From an uncultured Alphaproteobacteria bacterium (GTDB lineage: Bacteria > Pseudomonadota > Alphaproteobacteria > RF32 > CAG-239), in assembly GCA_900540425.1 (NCBI GenBank), contig UQFU01000093.1, forward strand, positions 1 through 5,671: 5,671 bases of DNA, read 5' to 3'. Under the pieces are notes generated by a model, which saw only the letters and a program-made list of their open reading frames with translations, was not told where the DNA came from and did not search any database. The translations under genes were made by a program, and so were the position numbers. Below are positions 1 through 4,523 of the stretch, in pieces (position 1 is the first letter of the stretch; every line of letters begins with the position of its first letter).

Positions 1-626
1 TCGGCGGCTTGCTGTGGGTTATAGGCCGAAGGCGGTACCAGTTTTTGCAGGCCGTCAAAGAACTTTTCGTTATACGGCGCTTTGGGCGGGCGGCTGGTCG
101 GAATCGGCTTTTCGATAACTTTTCGGTTTTCGGGCCAGGCTTCGGGCATCAGGGTAAAATACAGCGACGGCGAAAGGAATTCCAGTCCTGCGATGTTTCT
201 GAAACGCGGGTCAATCCGTTCGGGGAATTTGTTTTTGGTTTCCTTAATACCGGGGAGATTGAGAATTTTCTCCGACATGCCGGGAACAGTGTGCAAATAA
301 GGACCGATATACTGGTAAGTTTCTTTGGGCATCATGGCCAGCATTTCGAGCAAACGGTCTTCGTATTCCGGTTTGAGGCGTTTTTCCGAAGTGCCGTAAG
401 ATTTTATGATGTCGCGAAAAGCCTGGTCAAAACGGTTGCCGATATTCCAGGAATAATCATAATGCTTGTCATATATGTCTTCCGTTTGGTATTTTTGCTT
501 TAACTCTGCCAGCATCGGCAGCGGCTGTTCCAAATCGACCCGGAAAAATTTCCGGTAATCGGAAGCCGCGGCCGAAGCCAGCGAGGGCAAAAGGATGCCG
601 AGAAAAACCAGCAAAAGCCTCTTCAT
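1..626 (-). CDS. Exported protein of unknown function (3' end beyond the window)
   Basis: The frame is open from an ATG at 626 to the left edge, giving 208 residues with no stop, so the C-terminus is missing. The N-terminus is a clear Sec signal peptide: MKR, then a hydrophobic stretch (residues 4-16), then ASA with likely cleavage after residue 19. There is no lipobox cysteine. The mature part starts SDYRKFF and is hydrophilic, rich in Tyr, Pro, Lys and Glu, with no further membrane segment, so a periplasmic or secreted location is inferred. I recognise no domain or catalytic motif. Features seen include a Pro-rich stretch near residues 175-185 (IPTSRPPKAP) and short LPGI and VPGM elements. 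The ATG overlaps the stop codon of the upstream DUF4139 gene (TAATG), and a GGAAAA sequence lies 5 nt before it. This supports the start and suggests translational coupling and co-transcription. That the frame is a real gene is well supported; its function is unknown. Confidence 0.85.
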   Translation of the reverse strand, partial: MKRLLLVFLGILLPSLASAAASDYRKFFRVDLEQPLPMLAELKQKYQTEDIYDKHYDYSWNIGNRFDQAFRDIIKSYGTSEKRLKPEYEDRLLEMLAMMPKETYQYIGPYLHTVPGMSEKILNLPGIKETKNKFPERIDPRFRNIAGLEFLSPSLYFTLMPEAWPENRKVIEKPIPTSRPPKAPYNEKFFDGLQKLVPPSAYNPQQAA

Positions 627-2062
627 TATTGTTTTCCGGAAATTCTGACGCTGAATGTCAGGGTTTGATCGGAATGCGGTTCCAAATTAAAGCGCCATAC
701 CCGGGTATTGGCGTTTTTGCTTTCGCTGCGGATGTTTTCCGACAACAACGAAACGGTATTGCCGAAGTCTTGCTCGAAGACGATTTCGGAAATCTCGTCT
801 TTGGCGTTTTCAAATTTTATTTCAACGGCAAATTCGCGAATATCCTTGCCGAGGGGTTCGTTTTTGGTGATTTTTCCTGAAACGGTGATATCGAAAGCCT
901 TGCCGGTTTCAAGTTCGATTTTTTCGTTAACGGCGGTGTGTTCGATTTTATTTTCGCCGATGAACTGCAAATTGCCGCTCTTGTCATTTTGGTAAAGGCG
1001 GATGATTCCTCCCGGAAGCGGTTCGCCAAGGTGCGAATCGGCATTGTTGGCAATTTTGAAAATCACGTTGGGGTTTTCGCGGGTAAATTCGTCGGAATTG
1101 GTATATAAGTTAAGATAAAAAGGCGAAACCAACTTGTATTCCTTGCTGAATTTGACCTGATTTTTGGTCATCAGGTTGACTTGTTTGGTTTGTTTGTCTT
1201 TGATGGTTGTGGTGTTGGGAAGCGTATAGAGATAATAGTCGGACAACGCTTCACGGCTCGGAACGGCGGTACTTTCGATGGTAACGGCATCGGCCATGCC
1301 TTTGGCAAGCATCATGTTTCGCGGCTGGATGTCCGGGGCGGGGTTGATTTGGTTAATATTTCCGGCGATGAGCTGTACTTTGGCATCTTTATAGTCGGTG
1401 CCGGAATTGTTCTGCAGCGTGACCCAGCCGTTCAGCGTCAGTTCATTTTTGCCGGTGATTTCGGCGATATAGTCTGTTTTCCAGCTGATGCCGTTGGTCA
1501 GGTAAGCCAGTTCCAGATCCTGGTTTCCGGTCTGTTTGTTGTTGAGGCTGATAACCAAGGTCGGCTGGGTTCTGAGGTTGTCCGGCAGTCGGTTATATAT
1601 AATGCGCCCGGGAAATTTGGTTTCATATCCGTAACTGAATTTGAGAACCGGGGAACCGTAGTTAGAAGTTACGATTTCGGCGGTATCAAAAATATCTTTT
1701 CCGGTTTCGGGGTCGGTGACTGCGGTTTTTACGGTTTCTCCGACAGATTCTTCAAGAATGTTGGCCGGGGTCAGGAGGTTGTAGTCATAGTTTTGTTCCA
1801 AAACGGTGATGCCTTTGCCCTGCAGCATGGCCGTTTCCGCTTTAATGCGGCTGGCGACTCCTTCAAAGGCAATGACCGATTTGCCGGCCGGCAGTTCAAT
1901 CCGCCTCGTGTCCTTAACGAAGGCAAGGTTATTGTTGTAAATGCTTAAGGCCGTTTCAACGTTTTTGTCTCCGCCGATTTTTACTTCGGACGAAAAAACC
2001 GGGGAAGCTGACAAAGCCAGGCTGCAAAGAGCCGTGAAAAGTTCCAGACGGTATTTTTTCAT
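626..2062 (-). CDS. DUF4139 domain-containing exported protein
   Basis: This is a complete 478-residue protein. Residues 1-24 form a signal peptide (MKKYRLEL, hydrophobic core, ALSASPVFS). The N-terminal part (about 35-180) contains the segments IYNNNLAFVKDTRRIELPAG and VIAFEGVASRI, which are typical of DUF4139 proteins. The DUF4139 core (about 185-475) includes LAYLTNGISWKTDYIAEI and GWVTLQNNSGTDYKDAKVQL, and the chain ends in a beta-rich, Ig-like tail. No catalytic residues stand out. Members of this family are uncharacterised, beta-rich, predicted periplasmic or secreted proteins, so no reaction is assigned. The ATG at 2062 is preceded by AAGGAG (2070-2075), 7 nt upstream, which supports this start. 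The gene is transcribed divergently from gcrA, and its stop overlaps the start of the next exported-protein gene, suggesting a two-gene operon. Family assignment is confident by motif pattern; function is unknown. Confidence 0.9.
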   Translation of the reverse strand: MKKYRLELFTALCSLALSASPVFSSEVKIGGDKNVETALSIYNNNLAFVKDTRRIELPAGKSVIAFEGVASRIKAETAMLQGKGITVLEQNYDYNLLTPANILEESVGETVKTAVTDPETGKDIFDTAEIVTSNYGSPVLKFSYGYETKFPGRIIYNRLPDNLRTQPTLVISLNNKQTGNQDLELAYLTNGISWKTDYIAEITGKNELTLNGWVTLQNNSGTDYKDAKVQLIAGNINQINPAPDIQPRNMMLAKGMADAVTIESTAVPSREALSDYYLYTLPNTTTIKDKQTKQVNLMTKNQVKFSKEYKLVSPFYLNLYTNSDEFTRENPNVIFKIANNADSHLGEPLPGGIIRLYQNDKSGNLQFIGENKIEHTAVNEKIELETGKAFDITVSGKITKNEPLGKDIREFAVEIKFENAKDEISEIVFEQDFGNTVSLLSENIRSESKNANTRVWRFNLEPHSDQTLTFSVRISGKQ

Positions 2063-2108
2063 AACTATTCTCCTTCTTTTATTATTGCTATGGAATATAA
2101 TTCAAAAA

Positions 2109-2137
2109 ATTACAAAAAAAAAGTGATAAATTGTGAA
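2109..2137 (-). promoter_or_regulatory. Candidate sigma-70-type promoter for the DUF4139 operon
   Basis: Reading leftward, TTCACA (2137-2132) is followed by a 17-bp spacer and TGTAAT (2114-2109). Each hexamer matches the housekeeping consensus at 5 of 6 positions. The predicted transcript would start near 2102, leaving a leader of about 40 nt with AAGGAG before the ATG at 2062. Eight bases of a nine-base T run (A run at 2114-2122 on the + strand) lie inside the spacer. The region is AT-rich, so chance matches are likely, and the call rests on spacing and position only. Confidence 0.4.
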
Positions 2138-2143
2138 TATCGC

Positions 2144-2172
2144 TAGACTTGGGAAAATTAATAAAATATTAT
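2144..2172 (+). promoter_or_regulatory. Candidate promoter for gcrA
   Basis: TAGACT (2144-2149) is separated by 17 bp from TATTAT (2167-2172), which match the -35 and -10 consensus at 4 and 5 of 6 positions. Transcription would start near 2179, giving a leader of about 30 nt. The -35 element lies 6 bp from the -35 element proposed for the divergent DUF4139 promoter. No full CtrA-type site (TTAA-N7-TTAA) and no GANTC methylation site is visible between 2063 and 2208. The region is AT-rich, so alternatives such as TTGGGA (2149-2154) with TATAAA (2170-2175) cannot be excluded. Confidence 0.35.
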
Positions 2173-2195
2173 AAAAAGCATCAAAATATTTCTAT

Positions 2196-2200
2196 AGGAG
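2196..2200 (+). promoter_or_regulatory. Ribosome binding site that fixes the gcrA start
   Basis: AGGAG ends 8 nt before the ATG at 2209. The frame is also open upstream to a TTG at 2149, which would add 20 residues. That extension is rejected because the strong Shine-Dalgarno sequence sits directly before 2209, because known GcrA proteins begin at the equivalent of MAWTD, and because the extra codons are AT-rich leader sequence. Confidence 0.85.
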
Positions 2201-2208
2201 TAGTAAAG

Positions 2209-2757
2209 ATGGCTTGGACAGATCAAATGGTTGAGGATTTGAGAACGATGTGGAAACAGGGGCTGACAACCGCCGAAATCGGAAAAAAGCTCGGCGTTTC
2301 CAAAAATTCGATTGTCGGAAAGGTTCACCGTCTCGGCTTGTCAGGCCGGCCGTCTCCGATTAAAAAGAAGGACGGGGACGAGGAACATGCGGCGGATAAT
2401 AAGCCTGCTTTGAAAGACAAGGCTCCGCGGGCCGAGAAGGAAAGTCCGAAGGCTGTTTCCGAACCGGCGGTCAAAGAAGAAGCCAAAACGGCCAAACCGT
2501 CGGTGGTGACTGCAGAAAAAAATTCTGAAAAGAAAGAAAGCCGGAAAGAGGAAACCAAAGAATGTTTCAAGTCTGATTTGGAAAAAAGTGCAAAGGCCGT
2601 TTCTCTGATGGAATTGGACAATCATACCTGTCGGTGGCCGTTGGGCGATCCTAAGGACGATAATTTTCATTTCTGCGGCAAAAAGGTCAAAATCGGACAG
2701 ACCTATTGTGAGGAGCATTCTGCCGTGGCTTATGTCAAACCAGGGAAGTCTAAATAG
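2209..2757 (+). CDS. gcrA: GcrA cell cycle transcription regulator
   Basis: This 182-residue protein is close in length to the roughly 173-residue Caulobacter GcrA. Residues 1-48 form the DNA-binding helix-turn-helix domain (MAWTDQMVEDLRTMW, then LTTAEIGKKLGVSKNSIVG, then KVHRLGLSGRP). Residues about 52-128 are a Lys/Glu/Ala/Pro-rich linker, probably disordered. Residues about 131-177 are the C-terminal sigma-interacting domain, seen as SLMELDNHTCRWPLGDP, FHFCGKK and YCEEHSAVAY. C141, C156, C167 and H170 are spaced in a way that could bind metal; that is inference. In Caulobacter, GcrA binds sigma-70 domain 2 and stimulates open-complex formation at promoters carrying GANTC sites methylated by CcrM. 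It controls S-phase and division genes. Whether CcrM exists here cannot be seen. The gene lies 94 bp before motA with no evident terminator between them, so some read-through into motAB is possible. Confidence 0.96.
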   Translation: MAWTDQMVEDLRTMWKQGLTTAEIGKKLGVSKNSIVGKVHRLGLSGRPSPIKKKDGDEEHAADNKPALKDKAPRAEKESPKAVSEPAVKEEAKTAKPSVVTAEKNSEKKESRKEETKECFKSDLEKSAKAVSLMELDNHTCRWPLGDPKDDNFHFCGKKVKIGQTYCEEHSAVAYVKPGKSK

Positions 2758-2776
2758 CATAATTTTTGCAATTTGA

Positions 2777-2803
2777 TAAAATTTTAACTTATTTGCGCCA
2801 TAA
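2777..2803 (+). promoter_or_regulatory. Candidate sigma-28 (FliA)-type promoter for motAB
   Basis: TAAAATTT (2777-2784) is followed by exactly 11 bp and then CGCCATAA (2796-2803). The enteric sigma-28 consensus is TAAAGTTT-N11-GCCGATAA, so the -35 element matches at 7 of 8 positions and the -10 element at 5 of 8 with the right spacing. No good housekeeping -35 pairs with TAATAT (2801-2806), and I see no sigma-54 GG-N10-GC pair. Stator genes are classic sigma-28 targets in enteric bacteria, but some alphaproteobacteria, such as Caulobacter, lack FliA. A GAATC site (2818-2822) follows in the leader. Confidence 0.4.
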
Positions 2804-2851
2804 TATCGTCAAAAGAAGAATCTGAAATACGCAAGAAAAGGAAATTTCAAA

Positions 2852-3667
2852 ATGTCTGTAGGTGCAATAGCGTCTTTTATTATGGGCTTCGCTCTGATCG
2901 TCGGGTCTATTTTGGCCGCGACTGACCGGCCGGAGAGCTTTATTGATTTTCCGAGTGTTTTAGTGGTTTTGGGCGGAACGTTTGCCGCGCTGTTTATTTC
3001 TTTTGAGCCGAAAACGGCTTTTTCGGCCTTGCGGACTATGCTTGAGGCGTTTAAGCGTCATCCCGATTCTGAAAAATCACTAAAAGACGAGGTCGGACGA
3101 ATCGTCCGCTGGGCTTATATTGTTCAGAAAAGCGGTTTGCAGGGACTGGAAAATGAAATCAGCGACAAGTTACGCGAGGAGGATCCTTTTCTGGCGGCAG
3201 GGGCAGATTTGGTAGTGACCGGATATACCGGGGCGGAGATTAAGCAGATTTTAGAACATATGCTCGAATCTAAGGCGGCCCGGGATGCGAAAATAACAGA
3301 TGCCCTAAAAAAAATGGGTGGCGATTCACCGGCATTCGGTATGTTGGGAACCTTAATCGGTTTGGTTATTATGCTTGGAAATATGGGGGGGGATCCGGCA
3401 GCTATCGGACCAAGTATGGCGGTAGCATTGATTACGACTTTTTACGGCATTATTCTGGCCCGTTTGGTGTTTATTCCGCTTTCGACCAAATTAGCCGCAC
3501 GTAATGACGTCAGCCTTTTTAAAAATGTTTTGCAGATGGAAGGGCTGGTTTTACTGGCGGAGCGCAAAAGTCCGCGTTATATTCAGGACAAGATAAATTC
3601 CTTTGTTGATGTTCAGGAGCAATTTTCGATTGACCGGGATCTGAACAATCCTTCCGGAAATGCATAG
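2852..3667 (+). CDS. motA: Flagellar stator protein MotA (PomA type)
   Basis: This 271-residue inner-membrane protein is the A subunit of the stator ion channel, which converts ion flow into flagellar torque. TM1 is about 4-22 and TM2 about 33-51 (VLVVLGGTFAALF). The cytoplasmic loop (52-160) carries R86, K93 and E100, where the rotor contacts FliG. TM3 is about 161-178 (SPAFGMLGTLIGLVIML) and TM4 about 189-210 (MAVALITTFYGIIL). P160 and P187 match the conserved MotA prolines. The length and the GNM..DPAAIGPSMAVAL segment resemble Vibrio PomA more than E. coli MotA (295 residues). Thr167, Thr195 and Thr196 are compatible with Na+ coupling but do not prove it. AAGG (2838-2841) lies 10 nt before the ATG. 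motB follows 11 bp later, so the two are co-transcribed. The gene contains A8 (3307-3314) and G8 (3385-3392) runs. The broader MotA/TolQ/ExbB family is the alternative, but the paired motB argues for a stator. Confidence 0.94.
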   Translation: MSVGAIASFIMGFALIVGSILAATDRPESFIDFPSVLVVLGGTFAALFISFEPKTAFSALRTMLEAFKRHPDSEKSLKDEVGRIVRWAYIVQKSGLQGLENEISDKLREEDPFLAAGADLVVTGYTGAEIKQILEHMLESKAARDAKITDALKKMGGDSPAFGMLGTLIGLVIMLGNMGGDPAAIGPSMAVALITTFYGIILARLVFIPLSTKLAARNDVSLFKNVLQMEGLVLLAERKSPRYIQDKINSFVDVQEQFSIDRDLNNPSGNA

Positions 3668-3678
3668 GCGAGGCAATT

Positions 3679-4335
3679 ATGAAACGAAAACCCCCTGCGG
3701 CGATAGATGAAGACTGGATGTCGACTTACGGCGATATGGTGACGCTGTTGCTGTGTTTTTTTGTAATGATGGCCGGCGTTTCCAAAATTGATGCTGCCTT
3801 GTTTGAACAAATTCAGGCCGGAATGAACGAAGGAGTCGGAAAACGCGATGTTCAGCGTCCGATTGAAATGATGTTGGTTGAGCTGACAGACGATATTCAG
3901 TCGTTGAGCGTCGGCAATGAGGTTTCTTTGGGGACAGATTCTCAAGGCGTGGTTCTTGAATTTGACGGGGATTTTATGTTTGATTACGGCTCGGCCAAGC
4001 TGCGTGAGCCGGTTATTCCGGTTTTGAAGAAGGTTGCGGCAACGTTAAATACCGAACGTTACAATTCGTTTAACTTTGAAATTTCCGGGCATACGAGCGA
4101 TCAGCCGTTCAGCAGTCCGCAATATCCCTCGAATTGGGAGTTGTCGTCAGCGCGGGCGGCGGCGGTGGTCAGATTTTTTGAGAGCCGCGGGATTCCCCGG
4201 ATCCGGCTGCGGGCCGTTGGCTTGTATGATGTTGCGCCGAAGTATCCTAACCGTGATCGGGATGACGTGCCTATTCCGCAAAACCGGGCGAAAAACCGCC
4301 GGGTGGAAATCCATATTGTGCCATCATTTAAGTAA
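3679..4335 (+). CDS. motB: Flagellar stator protein MotB (OmpA-domain, peptidoglycan anchoring)
   Basis: This 218-residue protein is the B subunit of the stator. A short cytoplasmic N-terminus (MKRKPPAAIDEDW) leads into TYGDMVTLLLCFFVMM. Asp19 at the membrane entrance corresponds to the ion-carrying Asp of MotB (D32 in E. coli, D24 in PomB). The single TM is about 20-36, followed by a plug-like amphipathic stretch (about 37-55). The OmpA-like peptidoglycan-binding domain spans about 88-215, with FDYGSAKL, ISGHTSDQP (135-143), NWELSSARAAAVVRFF (152-167) and the terminal NRAKNRRVEI (202-211). The domain grips peptidoglycan and anchors the stator. The linker between TM and OmpA domain is only about 50 residues, and the whole protein is much shorter than E. 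coli MotB (308) or PomB (about 315). GAGG (3670-3673) precedes the ATG by 5 nt. A strong terminator begins 8 bp after the stop, so motB is the last gene of the unit. Confidence 0.94.
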   Translation: MKRKPPAAIDEDWMSTYGDMVTLLLCFFVMMAGVSKIDAALFEQIQAGMNEGVGKRDVQRPIEMMLVELTDDIQSLSVGNEVSLGTDSQGVVLEFDGDFMFDYGSAKLREPVIPVLKKVAATLNTERYNSFNFEISGHTSDQPFSSPQYPSNWELSSARAAAVVRFFESRGIPRIRLRAVGLYDVAPKYPNRDRDDVPIPQNRAKNRRVEIHIVPSFK

Positions 4336-4342
4336 ATTTGAG

Positions 4343-4367
4343 AAAGCCCGCTTCGGCGGGTTTTTTT
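4343..4367 (+). terminator. Intrinsic terminator after motB
   Basis: A perfect 5-bp GC stem, CCCGC (4347-4351) with GCGGG (4356-4360), closes a stable TTCG loop. A G-U and three A-U pairs extend the stem, and seven T residues follow (4361-4367). It lies 8 bp after the motB stop codon. Read leftward, the hairpin is followed only by CTTTCTC, a poor T tract, so it may stop the convergent transglycosylase transcript only partly. No better leftward terminator is visible between 4368 and 4523. Confidence 0.92.
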
Positions 4368-4523
4368 CTGTTAAGGCAAATGGCGTTTGCGGTCGAAAAT
4401 CAAGAGGAGGCAGGGTATTTTCCGTCGGCAGAGATTGCGATATCTGATTTGTTGAGAATTTTTCGGAGTTTTCGGCTTGGTTCAGGACAGAAAGCAGGAC
4501 GGAAGGGAGTTTCAGAGTGAGGA

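Noticed and set aside
9..503. A 164-codon open frame on the + strand
   Set aside because: It is antisense to the exported-protein gene at 1-626. That frame has a signal peptide, a start overlapping the DUF4139 stop and an SD-like sequence; this one has none.
1181..1948. A 255-codon open frame on the + strand inside the DUF4139 gene
   Set aside because: It lies wholly antisense to a well-supported gene, starts at a TTG, and translates to a Gly/Phe/Val-rich sequence with no recognisable domain. It is a codon-usage shadow.
2149..2208. N-terminal extension of GcrA from a TTG
   Set aside because: The strong AGGAG before 2209 and the family's usual N-terminus favour the ATG at 2209. The upstream stretch is AT-rich leader and overlaps the promoter candidate.
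2063..2208. CtrA binding site upstream of gcrA
   Set aside because: No TTAA-N7-TTAA arrangement is present; isolated TTAA-like bits are expected in such AT-rich DNA.
2758..2851. Terminator after gcrA
   Set aside because: The AT-rich gap shows only weak A/T pairing (around TTTGATAAAATTTT) and no GC stem followed by a T tract.
4338..4520. A 60-codon frame on the + strand after motB
   Set aside because: It starts at a TTG immediately before the terminator and would be translated through the hairpin and T tract. There is no ribosome binding site.
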